Source of the DNA: Ectothiorhodospiraceae bacterium
Lineage (GTDB): Bacteria; Pseudomonadota; Gammaproteobacteria; Nitrococcales; Aquisalimonadaceae
Assembly: GCA_020831845.1 (NCBI GenBank)
Contig: JAFIFV010000135.1
Coordinates: forward strand, 1 to 64,000
Reading direction: 5' to 3'
Length of the DNA stretch: 64,000 nucleotides
The position numbers were made by a program, and so were the translations under genes. Below the pieces are notes generated by a model, which saw only the letters and a program-made list of their open reading frames with translations, was not told the DNA's origin and did no database searches. Below are positions 10,001 to 23,219 of the stretch, one piece after another (the first letter of the stretch is position 1; the number at the start of each line of letters is the position of its first letter).

Positions 10001-10179
10001 GGGCCCTTGTATCAACATTACCAGCCAGGCGCAATTTCCATTTCCTCGGCCAAGCCGCACTAGGCCGCGAGAGCGCCACGGACCCAAATCGGTCCCGGGC
10101 AGCCAGCACCGCCCTTGCGCTATGGTAGTTTCCTGGGCAATGGCGGCGTCACGACAAGGGATGTAAGCTCGGGCAGGGC

Positions 10180-11310
10180 ATGACAGAACACACAAGCGAA
10201 ACACCTGACAAACCGGGTTTCACCATGGACGGCACCAGACTGGTCTGTCGCGGGGACTGGTCCGCCCCGCAGCTTGCCATGGTGGAACGGCGATTGCAGC
10301 GGCTCTCAGGGCGGGCCGGAGATAACTGGCAGCTGGATACGTCCGGGGTTAGCCAATTGGACTCCGCCGGCGCCTTTCTGCTGGACAGGCTCAAGCGGGA
10401 TCTGGAGAAGCAGCAGGTGTCGCTTTCGATGGAAGCGCTGCCTTCCCGGCACAGGGCGCTGATCGACTTGATTGCCGAAACCGCCCAACCCGGCGCGGCG
10501 GTCGGAACCGCCCGAAAAGGGCCGTTGGTACGATTGGGTGAAAGCACCACGGAGATCGGCAGCCAGGCGGCGGGCTATCTGGATTTTGTCGGGCGTTTCG
10601 CGCTGGACTCCCTGCCCAGGCTGCTGACGCCACATCGCATCCGCTGGAAACAGGTGGTGGGGGAAATCGAGCACGCCGGCGTCAACGCCATTCCCATCCT
10701 GGGCCTGCTTGCATTCCTCACTGGCGTAGTGATCGCCTATCAGGGCGGTACTCCGCTGGAACAGTACGGCGCAAACATCCTGCTGGTGGATCTGCTGGCC
10801 ATCACCATGCTGCGGGAAATGGCGCCGCTGATGACGGCCATCATCGTTGCGGGCCGCACCGGCTCTGCCTACGCGGCCCAGATCGGCACCATGCGCATCA
10901 CCGAGGAAGTCGACGCCTTGCGCGTGATCGGCCTGACCCCGTACGAAATCCTGGCGCTGCCGAAAATGCTGGGCCTTCTGGTGGCGATGCCCCTGTTGAC
11001 ACTATTCGCGGATCTGATGGGTATGCTGGGTGGCATGGTGGTGGCAAACACCATGTTCGGCATCGGCTACGATGATTTCCTGCGGCGCATTCCGGAAGCG
11101 ATCTACCCCAGCTCGTTCTGGGTAGGGATCATCAAGGCTCCGGTGTTCGCTGCCATTATTGTCAGCATCAGCTGCTATCACGGCTTCGCGGTGCAGGGAA
11201 GCACCGAGAGCGTCGGCCGGGCCACCACGCGCAGCGTCGTGCAGAGCATCTTTCTCGTGATCGTCGCGGATGCGATCTTCTCCGTGGTGTTCAATATCGT
11301 CAACCTATGA
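10180..11310 (+). CDS. MlaE-family lipid ABC transporter permease with N-terminal STAS-like domain
   Basis: About 90-aa N-terminus (LDTSGVSQLDSAGAFLLDRL) then MlaE core (AGRTGSAYAAQIGTMRITEEVDALRVIG). Confidence 0.9.
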   Translation: MTEHTSETPDKPGFTMDGTRLVCRGDWSAPQLAMVERRLQRLSGRAGDNWQLDTSGVSQLDSAGAFLLDRLKRDLEKQQVSLSMEALPSRHRALIDLIAETAQPGAAVGTARKGPLVRLGESTTEIGSQAAGYLDFVGRFALDSLPRLLTPHRIRWKQVVGEIEHAGVNAIPILGLLAFLTGVVIAYQGGTPLEQYGANILLVDLLAITMLREMAPLMTAIIVAGRTGSAYAAQIGTMRITEEVDALRVIGLTPYEILALPKMLGLLVAMPLLTLFADLMGMLGGMVVANTMFGIGYDDFLRRIPEAIYPSSFWVGIIKAPVFAAIIVSISCYHGFAVQGSTESVGRATTRSVVQSIFLVIVADAIFSVVFNIVNL

Positions 11311-12080
11311 ACGGGAACCAGCACGCCATACTGCAGGCCAAAGGGCTGGAGACGCGCCTCGGCGGGAACCTGATCCACCAGAACCTGGATCTGGATGTCC
11401 GGCCCGGTGAAATTCTCGCCATTGTTGGTGGTAGCGGCAGCGGGAAAACCGTTTTGCTGCGGGAGCTGATCCTGCTGCTCCGGCCGACGCGCGGCACCAT
11501 CCATCTGTTCGGGCGGGACTGCTCCCATGTATCGCCGGATGCCATGCGCAAGCTGCGGGAACAGATCGGCGTCATGTTCCAGCACGGCGCGCTGTTCACC
11601 GGCATGAGCGTAGCGGAGAACGTGATGTTGCCCATGCAGGAGCACACGCGATTGCGAAGAAGCACGCTGGAAGAACTGGCCATGATCAAGATCCGCCTCG
11701 CGGGTCTGCCGCCGGAGGCCGCCGCTCGCAAGCCCAGCGAATTGAGCGGGGGGATGGTCAAACGGGCGGCGCTGGCCCGGGCGCTGGCGCTGGACCCCGA
11801 GCTGTTGTTCCTGGACGAACCCACAGCCGGTCTCGACCCGGTCAGCGCCGGCGCCTTCGATGACCGTATTCTGGAGCTGCGCGAACTGCTGGGGCTGACT
11901 GTGGTGATGATCACCCATGACATGGATTCACTCTGGCGGGCCACCGACCGGGTAGCATTCCTGGCTGACCGCCGGGTGGTCGCCAACCAGCCGATCGCCG
12001 AGCTGACGGCCAATCCGCATCCGGCGATCCAGGCCTATTTTGCCGGCCCCCGGGCTCGCGACAGGAGGATCGAGCAATGA
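11307..12080 (+). CDS. Mla-type ABC transporter ATP-binding protein
   Basis: Walker A GGSGSGKTVLLREL, signature LSGGMVKRAALARAL, Walker B LLFLDEPTAGLDP. Confidence 0.93.
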   Translation: MNGNQHAILQAKGLETRLGGNLIHQNLDLDVRPGEILAIVGGSGSGKTVLLRELILLLRPTRGTIHLFGRDCSHVSPDAMRKLREQIGVMFQHGALFTGMSVAENVMLPMQEHTRLRRSTLEELAMIKIRLAGLPPEAAARKPSELSGGMVKRAALARALALDPELLFLDEPTAGLDPVSAGAFDDRILELRELLGLTVVMITHDMDSLWRATDRVAFLADRRVVANQPIAELTANPHPAIQAYFAGPRARDRRIEQ

Positions 12081-13024
12081 ACACCCGAGTCAGTTACGCC
12101 GCCGTCGGACTGTTCGTGATTCTCTTCGCGGTACTGCTGGTTGGCGTCGGGCTCTGGCTCAGCACCGACACCACCGACCGGGAGTATCAGCGCTACACGA
12201 TCTACTCCGAGGAATCTGTCACCGGTCTCAGTCGCAACGCCACGGTCCGCTTTCAGGGCGTCACCGTGGGCCGCGTCCAGGCCATTGACCTGATGCCGGA
12301 TCAACCCGGCAAGGTACGCATTACCGCCGACATCGCGGTCAATGCCCCGGTGCGCGAGGATACGGTCGCCCAGCTATCGTCCCAGGGGCTGACCGGCATC
12401 GCCCACCTGGAACTGCGCGGTGGCAGTGCCGACCGCGGCCCGCCACGGAGGCCGGAAGGCGAGCCCTACCCGGTGCTCACCATGACGCCCTCTCTGGTCA
12501 GCCGGGTGGAATCCGCATTGTCCGAGAGCATGCAGACGCTGGACGTGCTCTCCGACAGGCTGACCCGGCTGCTGGACGACGATAACATCGACAACCTCGG
12601 CGCCACGCTTGTGCACCTGGAGCAGCTCACGGGGACTCTTGCCCGCAACAGCGAACAGCTGGACGGGATGGTGCGGCACGGTGAGGAAATCATGGCGAAT
12701 AGCGCCGAGATCAGCCGGGAACTGATGCCGATGCTGTCGCGCATGCGGGAATCGATGGACAACGTGGACGAGATGACCGCCTCGGTCACGCACGCCAGCC
12801 GCAGATTGGGCGCCGCGGGCGAGCAGATCGGTCAGGCCACGCAGGATGGTTCCCGCAGCCTGCAGACCCTGACCTCCACCACCCTGCCCCAACTCAGCGA
12901 ACTGATGGTGGAACTGCAGGGCGTGGCTGCCAGCATGAACCGCCTGACGGACGAGATCGGCGAACGGCCGAACCTGCTGATATTCGGACGGCCGGAGCGC
13001 CCGCCCGGCCCTGGAGAAAACTGA
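12077..13024 (+). CDS. MlaD/MCE family protein
   Basis: YTIYSEESVTGLSRNATVRFQGVTVGRVQAI (MCE domain) then a long helical C-terminus. Confidence 0.92.
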   Translation: MNTRVSYAAVGLFVILFAVLLVGVGLWLSTDTTDREYQRYTIYSEESVTGLSRNATVRFQGVTVGRVQAIDLMPDQPGKVRITADIAVNAPVREDTVAQLSSQGLTGIAHLELRGGSADRGPPRRPEGEPYPVLTMTPSLVSRVESALSESMQTLDVLSDRLTRLLDDDNIDNLGATLVHLEQLTGTLARNSEQLDGMVRHGEEIMANSAEISRELMPMLSRMRESMDNVDEMTASVTHASRRLGAAGEQIGQATQDGSRSLQTLTSTTLPQLSELMVELQGVAASMNRLTDEIGERPNLLIFGRPERPPGPGEN

Positions 13025-13026
13025 TC

Positions 13027-13638
13027 ATGCGACTGCCGGCCCTTCTGGTGTCTGCCGTGACCGTGCTGCTACTCAGCGGCTGCATGGCATTGAACGCCCC
13101 TGATACCCATCAGCAGACATGGCAGCTGGTAGCTCCGGAGTTCGGTGAGCCATCCGCTGCCGGCCCATCCACCGACGGCGTTCTGCTGGTGGCACGCGTT
13201 CAGGCATCGCCGGCCTATGACTCCAGCGCCATGGCGTACCGTGAAACCGACTACGAGATTCGCTACTTCGCGTACAACCGGTGGGCGGAACGGCCTGCAA
13301 GGCAGTTGCAGCCCATCCTGGTGGACGCGTTCGAGCAGGCCGGGCTGTTTCACGCGGTACTGGCCAGTCCGGCAAGTCTGCCCAGCAACTACCGGCTGGA
13401 AACCGAGCTTCTGCATCTGGAACACGATCAGCGGAGCAGCCCTGGCCAGGCACGCCTGGGGCTGCGCTGGCGTCTCATCGATCTGTCCGCGCAGGAGGTG
13501 CTGCTTTCCGGCTCGCGCCGCTTCGGCACTGACATGGCAGAAGCCAACGCCTCCGCGTTCACCAGTGCGGCGAATCAGGCGCTGAAAGAGGCCATTCGTG
13601 AAATCGTTTCAGAGGTGCGCGCCGCCTTGTCAGACTGA
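13027..13638 (+). CDS. ABC-type transport auxiliary lipoprotein (PqiC-like)
   Basis: Lipobox [44 protein letters not shown]. Confidence 0.88.
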   Translation: MRLPALLVSAVTVLLLSGCMALNAPDTHQQTWQLVAPEFGEPSAAGPSTDGVLLVARVQASPAYDSSAMAYRETDYEIRYFAYNRWAERPARQLQPILVDAFEQAGLFHAVLASPASLPSNYRLETELLHLEHDQRSSPGQARLGLRWRLIDLSAQEVLLSGSRRFGTDMAEANASAFTSAANQALKEAIREIVSEVRAALSD

Positions 13639-15489
13639 GGAGCGGGAGGGCTCCGGCATGCTCGTCGGCTCCCGGCCCTGCAACACGTCAAGGAAGATCT
13701 GGCCGTACTTCCTCAGCCGCGCCTCCCCCACCCCCGGGACTTCCGCCATGGCCTCCAGACTGTTCGGGCGCCGGGCCAGCATTTCCATCAGCGTGGCGTC
13801 ATGGAAGATCACGTACGGGGGCACACCCTGGGCCTCCGCCAGGCGTCGACGACAGGCCCGGAGAGCCTCCCAGCGCTGCTGGTCCACCTCCGCAACGAAG
13901 CGTTCGCCGCGGCTTGCGCGCTGGCGCCGCTTGCCGCCGGTACGCGGCTCATCCTTGCGCAGATGCAGCGTCTCCTCACCGCGCAGCAATGGCCGACATT
14001 GATCAGTCAAGGCCAGCGAACCGTAACCATCGGCATCCACTCTGAGGTACCCTCGCGCCAGTAGCTGCCGGAACAGCGAACGCCAGCCGCGGGCATCCAG
14101 CTCCCTGCCGATGCCGAACGTTGAAAGCTGGTCATGGCCGAGCGAGCGACAGCGCTCGTCATCCTTGCCCAGCAGCACGTTCACCAGGTGCGCCACACCA
14201 AAACGCTGGCCTGTCCGGTAGACACAGGAAAGCGCTTTCCGGGCGGCTTCTGTGGCGTCCCATGTCGCCGGAGGCCACAGGCAGCAGTCACAGTTGCCGC
14301 AGGGCTCTGGTAGCTGCTCACCAAAATAGCCCAGCAGATGCTGGCGCCGGCAGGCAGTCAGCTCGCAATAGGCCAGCATGGCCTCCAGTTTCTGCCGTTC
14401 GATGCGCTTCTGGGCATCGGCAGCGGCGGAATCGTCCAGCAACTGCCGCAGCATGACGACGTCCTGGTGGCCATACACCATCCAGGCGTTTGCTGGCAGG
14501 CCGTCGCGCCCGGCACGACCGGTTTCCTGGTAATAGGCTTCGAGGCTTCGCGGCAGGTCCAGGTGCGCGACAAAGCGGACGTCCGGCTTGTCGATACCCA
14601 TGCCGAAAGCAATAGTGGCCACCATCACCATATCCTCGGCCGAGACGAACCGCTCCTGATGCTCCCGACGCTGCTCGGCGCCGAGGCCGGCATGGTATGC
14701 CAGCGCGTTCACGCCCTGCTCCCGCAACCAGGCAGCCGTTTCGTCCACGCGACGTCGGGAGAGACAGTAGACTATCCCTGCGTCGCCGGGGTGCTCGCGC
14801 TGGAGAAAGGCCAGCAGTTGCTTGCGGGCATTATCCTTCGGCGCCACCGTATAGCGGATATTCGGCCGATCGAAACTGCTGATGAAGCGTCGCGCCGAGA
14901 GCAACTGAAGACGTTCCGCGATCTCCTCACGGGTTCGTTCATCTGCCGTCGCAGTCAGCGCGATGCGCGGCACGCTGGGAAACCGCTCATGAAGCTGGGC
15001 AAGCTGCAGGTATTCAGGCCGGAAATCATGGCCCCACTGCGATACGCAGTGTGCTTCGTCGATGGCAAACAGCGACAGGGTGACCTGCTCCAGCAACGCC
15101 AGGTTCCGTGGCGTGAGCAGCCGTTCCGGCGCGACATACAGCAGATCCAGCTCACCGGCGAGCAGTTGCTGCTCCACCTGGCGGATTTCCTGTGAACTGA
15201 GGCTGGAATTCAGACAGGCGGCACGCACACCGGCCTGGATCAGGGCATCCACCTGATCATGCATCAAGGCGATCAGCGGCGAGACCACCACAGCGGTACC
15301 GGTGCGCACCATTGCGGGGATCTGGTAGCACAGCGATTTTCCACCGCCGGTAGGCATCAGTACCAGGGCGTCCCCGCCCTGCACCAGATGATGAACCACC
15401 TCGCCCTGCAACGGGCGGAAACTGGCGTAACCGAAAACGTCGTGCAGCACGTCCTCGGGAGCTGTTACTGGCTGATGCTGTAGTGACAT
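13630..15489 (-). CDS. recQ: ATP-dependent DNA helicase RecQ
   Basis: [56 protein letters not shown] and HRDC regions. Confidence 0.95.
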   Translation of the reverse strand: MSLQHQPVTAPEDVLHDVFGYASFRPLQGEVVHHLVQGGDALVLMPTGGGKSLCYQIPAMVRTGTAVVVSPLIALMHDQVDALIQAGVRAACLNSSLSSQEIRQVEQQLLAGELDLLYVAPERLLTPRNLALLEQVTLSLFAIDEAHCVSQWGHDFRPEYLQLAQLHERFPSVPRIALTATADERTREEIAERLQLLSARRFISSFDRPNIRYTVAPKDNARKQLLAFLQREHPGDAGIVYCLSRRRVDETAAWLREQGVNALAYHAGLGAEQRREHQERFVSAEDMVMVATIAFGMGIDKPDVRFVAHLDLPRSLEAYYQETGRAGRDGLPANAWMVYGHQDVVMLRQLLDDSAAADAQKRIERQKLEAMLAYCELTACRRQHLLGYFGEQLPEPCGNCDCCLWPPATWDATEAARKALSCVYRTGQRFGVAHLVNVLLGKDDERCRSLGHDQLSTFGIGRELDARGWRSLFRQLLARGYLRVDADGYGSLALTDQCRPLLRGEETLHLRKDEPRTGGKRRQRASRGERFVAEVDQQRWEALRACRRRLAEAQGVPPYVIFHDATLMEMLARRPNSLEAMAEVPGVGEARLRKYGQIFLDVLQGREPTSMPEPSRSSV

Positions 15490-15666
15490 AGACTGCAGTC
15501 CTGGCAATTGAATGCCCGCGTCGATCCCTGCGCGGGCCGGTAATCCAAGGGAAACGTGGCCGGGTGTCCCGGACCGCGCCTAAGGTAACACAGGCATCAT
15601 GGCGCAAGCAGGCTCACCCGGGCCTTGATGCGTGCACGGAAACCGATCAGCACGTCACCTGATGCC

Positions 15667-17703
<2,037 letters not shown>

Positions 17704-17788
17704 CTACTGTCCGAAGCCTGCGTGCCGGGCCGGTCTTTGCAGCACCACCCTCTACGCCTGAGGCCGTTCCCCTGATAGACTCGCGGCC

Positions 17789-19705
17789 ATGCTGAATCTG
17801 GTCAATCTTTCGCTGCGGCGCGGGCCGCGCCTGCTGCTGTCCGGTATCACGCTCACCATCCATGCGGGCGAGCGGGTAGGCGTGGTCGGCGCCAACGGCA
17901 GCGGCAAATCCAGCCTTTTCAGTCTGCTTCTCGGCCGGTTGCAGCCGGATGCCGGTGAATACAGCCTGCCGCCACGCATCGTCATCGCCCATGTTGCCCA
18001 GGAGACACCGGCAGATTCACGCCCCGCCCTGGATTATGTCATGGACGGCGATGGGGAACTGCGCGAGGTGCAGCAAAGCCTGGAACGGGCTGAAGCCGCC
18101 GGGAACGGCGAGCTCATCGCCACGCTGCACGGACGACTGGAATCCATCGGCGGCTATGATGCCCATGCCCGGGCCGCCCGGCTGATGCACGGCCTGGGCT
18201 TCAGGCCAGGCCAGGAGCATCAGCCCGTATCCAGCCTGTCCGGTGGCTGGCGCATGCGTCTCAATCTGGCCCAGGCACTGATGTGCCGCTCGGACCTGCT
18301 GCTGCTGGACGAACCCACCAATCATCTGGATCTGGACGCCGTACTCTGGCTGCAGGAGTGGTTGTCTGCGTACCAGGGAACATTGCTACTGATTTCCCAC
18401 GACCGCGACTTCCTGGACGCGGTCTGCGGTCGCATCCTGCATCTGGAAGGCGGCGGTCTGCAGAGCTACAGCGGCAACTACTCCGCGTTCCAGCGGCAGA
18501 GGCTCGCGCGCATGGAGCAGCAGCAGGCCTTGCACCAGCGGCAGTTGGAAGAACGCGCCCGCCTGCAGCAATTCATCGACCGTTTCCGTGCCAAGGCCAC
18601 CAAGGCCCGTCAGGCACAAAGTCGCATCAAGGCTCTGGAGCGCATGGACATCGTGGCACCCGTGCAGCAGGACGCGCAGTTCGGTTTCCGTTTCCAACCG
18701 CCGCTGAAACTGCCGAACCCGCTGCTGCAACTGGAAGATGCCGCAGCCGGGTACGGAAACACCCCCGTACTCGAGGGCCTGAACCTGCAGCTCTCGCCCG
18801 GCGACCGGATCGGCCTGCTCGGGCCGAACGGAGCCGGCAAGTCGACGCTGGTCCGCACGCTGGCCGGCGTCCAGCCAATGCTGCACGGACACCGGCATGT
18901 GGCACAAGACCTGGTCATTGGCTACTTCGCCCAGCATCAGTTGGAGCAACTGGACCCGGCAGCCTCCCCCTTGCTCCACCTGCAACGCCTCGACCCGCGG
19001 GCGACGGACCAGCAACTGCGGGACTTCCTTGGCGGGTTCGCGTTCCACGGTGATGCTGCGGTGGCCGAAGTGGCGCCGCTCTCGGGCGGGGAGAAAGCGC
19101 GCCTGGCATTGGCCCTGCTGGTCTACCAGCGGCCGAACCTGTTACTGCTGGACGAGCCCACCAACCATCTGGACCTGGATATGCGGCAGGCGCTGGCCAT
19201 GGCGTTGCAGTCCTTCGAGGGGGCGCTCGTAGTGATTGCCCATGACCGCCACCTCCTGCGCATGACCACCGATCAGCTCTACCTGCTGGCTGACGGGCGG
19301 CTGGATGAATTCAGCGGCGATCTGGATGACTACGCACGCTGGCTTGCCGGGCGCCGCCAGCAGGCGACAACCAGGGCAGCACCAGAGGAACCTGCCGGGG
19401 ACCGGGTCACCGCCGCCGAGCGCAAGGAACAGCGCCGTCAGCAGGCGGAACGCCGGCAAGCCCTGCAGCCGCTACGGCAGTCCGTGCAATCGCTGGAGCG
19501 GCGTCTTGAGCGACTGGGGCAGCGACGGACGGAACTGGAGCAGCAGTTGGCGGAATCCGATCTGTACGAGGAAGCGAACCGCAGTGCGTTGCAGGCCCTG
19601 CTGCAGGAACAGGGGCAGGTGCTGCAGGAACTGCAGCAGGTGGAGGAGCAGTGGATGCAGGCCGCGGATGCCCTGGAGCAGGCCGAGAACGCAGTCAGGG
19701 AATAA
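17789..19705 (+). CDS. ABC-F family ATPase, YheS-like
   Basis: Two ABC domains; SGGWRMRLNLAQALMCRSDLLLLDEPTNHLDLDAVLWL closely resembles E. coli YheS. Confidence 0.92.
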   Translation: MLNLVNLSLRRGPRLLLSGITLTIHAGERVGVVGANGSGKSSLFSLLLGRLQPDAGEYSLPPRIVIAHVAQETPADSRPALDYVMDGDGELREVQQSLERAEAAGNGELIATLHGRLESIGGYDAHARAARLMHGLGFRPGQEHQPVSSLSGGWRMRLNLAQALMCRSDLLLLDEPTNHLDLDAVLWLQEWLSAYQGTLLLISHDRDFLDAVCGRILHLEGGGLQSYSGNYSAFQRQRLARMEQQQALHQRQLEERARLQQFIDRFRAKATKARQAQSRIKALERMDIVAPVQQDAQFGFRFQPPLKLPNPLLQLEDAAAGYGNTPVLEGLNLQLSPGDRIGLLGPNGAGKSTLVRTLAGVQPMLHGHRHVAQDLVIGYFAQHQLEQLDPAASPLLHLQRLDPRATDQQLRDFLGGFAFHGDAAVAEVAPLSGGEKARLALALLVYQRPNLLLLDEPTNHLDLDMRQALAMALQSFEGALVVIAHDRHLLRMTTDQLYLLADGRLDEFSGDLDDYARWLAGRRQQATTRAAPEEPAGDRVTAAERKEQRRQQAERRQALQPLRQSVQSLERRLERLGQRRTELEQQLAESDLYEEANRSALQALLQEQGQVLQELQQVEEQWMQAADALEQAENAVRE

Positions 19706-20996
19706 TTGCCTCGACCGGCGAGGCACCCAGCAGAAGCTTGTGCGGGTTCAGCCCCACATCGCTGGGGCTGACCACACGCCTGATGGTCCAGTCTTCCGCC
19801 GACCCGCCCCGCGAGCGGGCAGCAAGGTCCACCATGGCTGCGGTTTCCCTCACCGCGCCGTCATAATCCCGCACCAGCATGATTTTGGGCAGCAGGCGGG
19901 TATCCGTCCCTGCGTCCACCACTACGCCCAATGCTCCGCTGCCCAGTTCCACCAGGCTGCCCACCGGGTAGATGCCCACACAGCGGATGAATTCCTCCAT
20001 CAGGCGCTTGCCGAAGGTATGCTCGGCATCCTCATACATGACCCGCAGGGCGACGTCGGTGGGCAACGCCTTGTGGTAGACCCGGTCGCTGCTGATGGCG
20101 TCGTAGACGTCGGCGATGGACGCCGCCATCAGCGGGTCGTTCAGTTCATACTCCGGCAACCGGGAGGGATAACCGTCGCCCGAGACACGCTCGTGATGGT
20201 GCCTGATGATGTGCAACGACTCCTCGGGCACGCTGCCCGCCGCCTTCATGATCCGGTAGCCGTCCTCGGGGTGGCGCTGCATGATCTTGAACTCGTCGGG
20301 CGTCAGCCGCCCCGGCTTGTTGAGGATCTCCAGCGGTGTCCTGGTCTTGCCGATGTCGTGCAGTAGCGCGCCGAGACCGATGGCCTGGAGATCCTGCTCG
20401 CCGTATCCGAGATGGCGGCAGAATGCCAGCGTCAACACGCAGACGTTCAGGCAATGCAGCGAGGTGTACTCGTCCTTGTTCTTCAACTGGGTGAGCCAGA
20501 TGGCGGCGTTGGCGTCGGCGGAAATGGATTCCACCAACCCCGATACCACATCACGCGCTTCGTCGGTATCGACGCTGCGCCCCAGGCGCACATCGCTGAA
20601 CACGTTCTTCAGATAGTCCCGCGAGCGGGCGCGCACCTGCGCAGCACGGTCGATCGCGCTACGGAACTCCGCCAGATCCCGCACCGGCGAGGGGTGAACG
20701 TAAGACTGCGCCGCCTTGCCCACAGGAACCGGAACGCTGGACAATTCGGCATCCACGAAAACATAGCGGCAGATGTCGCGCACCTGCTGCAATTCCTCTT
20801 CACTGCTGATCTTGAACCCCTGGAACAGAAACGGGGTTTCCAGCCAAGGGCGGTCCAGGCTGGCGACGTACATTCCGATTCGCAAATCGGCCACACTACA
20901 CTTCTGTTGCAACAGCGAGCACCTGTTCTGTCCCCGGAAAACCGGCAGCATCCAATGCTGCGGGCTGCCGCCCAGCGTACTGGAAGCGGCTTCCAC
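19695..20996 (-). CDS. HD-GYP domain protein with N-terminal DUF3391-like region
   Basis: GALLHDIGKTRTPLEILNKPGRLTPDEF, HHHERVSGDGYPSRL; N-term VADLRIGMYVASLDRPWLETPFLFQGF; true start may be internal. Confidence 0.9.
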   Translation of the reverse strand: MEAASSTLGGSPQHWMLPVFRGQNRCSLLQQKCSVADLRIGMYVASLDRPWLETPFLFQGFKISSEEELQQVRDICRYVFVDAELSSVPVPVGKAAQSYVHPSPVRDLAEFRSAIDRAAQVRARSRDYLKNVFSDVRLGRSVDTDEARDVVSGLVESISADANAAIWLTQLKNKDEYTSLHCLNVCVLTLAFCRHLGYGEQDLQAIGLGALLHDIGKTRTPLEILNKPGRLTPDEFKIMQRHPEDGYRIMKAAGSVPEESLHIIRHHHERVSGDGYPSRLPEYELNDPLMAASIADVYDAISSDRVYHKALPTDVALRVMYEDAEHTFGKRLMEEFIRCVGIYPVGSLVELGSGALGVVVDAGTDTRLLPKIMLVRDYDGAVRETAAMVDLAARSRGGSAEDWTIRRVVSPSDVGLNPHKLLLGASPVEAIIP

Positions 20997-21143
20997 TCAT
21001 TTCGTTGTCGAGCGTGTGTATTACGCACATCCGGGTATTACGCCCACGCCAGGCTCCCGGTTCCATGTTTCGGCGCATGCCGCGGAATCCGCTGCTGATG
21101 CACCGCTTCTCTCGATGCTAGACTAGCACACCTTTTTCCGTAC

Positions 21144-23054
21144 ATGAGACAACAAGGCTTGCTGCTAACCGCCCGAAATATATCCGTAAGCTTCGGCGCC
21201 GAGCCGGTGCTTGACCGTACCGGTTTCTCCATTGAACCCGGCGAACGAGTCTGCCTCCTGGGGCGCAACGGCGCCGGGAAATCGACGCTGATGAAAGTCA
21301 TCGCGGGCGAGATTCGTCCCGACGAGGGCGAGCTGCTGCTCAAACCCGGCGCCCGTGTGGCCAGACTCCCTCAGGAACTGCCACGGAACTACCCGGGCAC
21401 GGTCTATGACCTGGTCTCGGACGGTCTCGGTGAACTGGGCAGGCTGCTGGGCCGCTATCACCAGCTCTCGGCGGCCGTGGCGGACTCCGACTCCACCGCG
21501 GCGGTGCTGTCTGACATGGAACGCGTGCAGCAGCAACTGGAGGCGCTCGACGGCTGGACCATGCACCAGCGTGTGGACGCCGCCCTCAGCAGGCTCGCAC
21601 TACCGGGGGACATGCCTGTCCAGCAGGCCTCCGGGGGGGTCGGCCGCCGCACGTTGCTTGCCCAGGCGCTGGTCCAGCAACCGGATCTGCTGCTGCTGGA
21701 TGAGCCCACCAACCATCTGGATGTGGACGCCATCCGGCAGATGGAGGAGTTGCTGCTGGACTGGAATGGGGCCCTGCTTTTCATTACCCACGATCGCGCC
21801 TTCCTGCAGCGCCTGGCGACGCGTATCGTCGAGCTGGACCGGGGCACGCTGCGCAGCTACCCGGGCGACTACCAACGATACCAGCAGACACGCGAGGACG
21901 AGCTCGCGGCCGAGGAAAAGGCACAGCAGCAGTTCCAGCGCGAGTTGGCACGAGAGGAGACCTGGATACGCCAGGGCATCAAGGCCAGGCGTACCCGTAA
22001 CGAAGGCCGCGTGCGCGCCTTGCAGGCAATGCGCCGGGAAAACGCCGCGCGCCGCGAACGCCAGGGCAACGCGAGTTTCGACCTGCAGAACGCCGAGCGT
22101 TCGGGCCGGCTGGTAATACGGGCGGAAGACATACACCACGGATTCGGCGGAGCGCCGCTGGTTGCTGGTTTCTCCACCACCATCATGCGTGGTGACAAGG
22201 TCGGGCTTATAGGCCCGAATGGCAGCGGCAAGACCACGCTGTTGAACATCCTGCTGGGGCGCATGACGCCCAATGCCGGCCAGGTCAGACTGGGTACCAA
22301 TCTGGAGGTTGCCTATTTCGATCAGCTCCGGGAGCAACTGGACGACAGCCGTTCGGTGGCGGAAAACGTTTCCGGCGGCAGCGAGAACGTGACCGTCAAT
22401 GGTCAGAGCCGACACATCATGAGTTATCTGCGGGATTTCCTGTTCACCCCCGAACAGGCACGCGGCCCGATTACCGCGCTTTCCGGCGGCGAACGCAACC
22501 GGCTGTTGCTGGCACGGCTGTTCACCTGCCCGGCCAACCTGCTGGTCCTGGACGAACCCACCAACGACCTGGACATGGAAACCCTGGAACTGCTGGAGCA
22601 GTTGCTGGTGGACTTCCAGGGTACCGTGCTGCTGGTCAGCCACGACCGTGCTTTCCTGGACAACGTCGTTGGCAGTTCCCTGGTCTTCGAGGGCGAAGGC
22701 AAGGTGCGTGAATATGTCGGCGGTTACAGCGACTGGGTGCGGCAACGCCCCCAGGCGGCAGAATCACAACCTAAGCCGGCACGGGCGGCAGCACCGTCGG
22801 CGGTTCCGACCAAGCCCACGCAGACACCCGCCAGAGCCAAGCTCAGCTACAAGGACAAGCGCGAGCTGGAACAGCTACCCGCGGTGATCGAGCGGCTTGA
22901 AGCCGAGCAGGAATCGTTGAGCGCGACGCTGGCCGATCCGGCGTTCTACCAGCAGGCGTCGGACGCGATACAGCAAACCACCGAACGACTGGCCGCCGTC
23001 GAAGCCGAGCTGGAGCGGGCATTCGAGCGCTGGGCGGAACTGGAACAGCCTTAG
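21144..23054 (+). CDS. uup: ABC-F family ATPase, Uup-like
   Basis: Two ABC domains, GERVCLLGRNGAGKSTLMKV, ARLPQELPRNYPGTVYDLVSDG, C-terminal coiled coil. Confidence 0.88.
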   Translation: MRQQGLLLTARNISVSFGAEPVLDRTGFSIEPGERVCLLGRNGAGKSTLMKVIAGEIRPDEGELLLKPGARVARLPQELPRNYPGTVYDLVSDGLGELGRLLGRYHQLSAAVADSDSTAAVLSDMERVQQQLEALDGWTMHQRVDAALSRLALPGDMPVQQASGGVGRRTLLAQALVQQPDLLLLDEPTNHLDVDAIRQMEELLLDWNGALLFITHDRAFLQRLATRIVELDRGTLRSYPGDYQRYQQTREDELAAEEKAQQQFQRELAREETWIRQGIKARRTRNEGRVRALQAMRRENAARRERQGNASFDLQNAERSGRLVIRAEDIHHGFGGAPLVAGFSTTIMRGDKVGLIGPNGSGKTTLLNILLGRMTPNAGQVRLGTNLEVAYFDQLREQLDDSRSVAENVSGGSENVTVNGQSRHIMSYLRDFLFTPEQARGPITALSGGERNRLLLARLFTCPANLLVLDEPTNDLDMETLELLEQLLVDFQGTVLLVSHDRAFLDNVVGSSLVFEGEGKVREYVGGYSDWVRQRPQAAESQPKPARAAAPSAVPTKPTQTPARAKLSYKDKRELEQLPAVIERLEAEQESLSATLADPAFYQQASDAIQQTTERLAAVEAELERAFERWAELEQP

Positions 23055-23219
23055 GGAAGCGCCCCCTCATCCGGATGGCATGCGGATTCAGGGTGCTGCT
23101 ATGATGCAAAAGAAACAAATGGCGTTTATGTAGACACCAGTGATCCAGTACCGGTGGTTGCATCGTCCTTCGCATCACGGGCGGGACGATCTCATGAACA
23201 GGCAGGGAGCCTCGCGCAG

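Noticed and set aside
14234-14247. Perfect GGAAAGCGCTTTCC palindrome
   Set aside because: Inside the recQ coding sequence and lacks the conserved loop of the bamE-fur hairpins; likely chance.
23050-23065. TTAGGGAAGCGC after uup as a third copy of the hairpin repeat
   Set aside because: Only one arm matches; no complementary arm or conserved loop follows.
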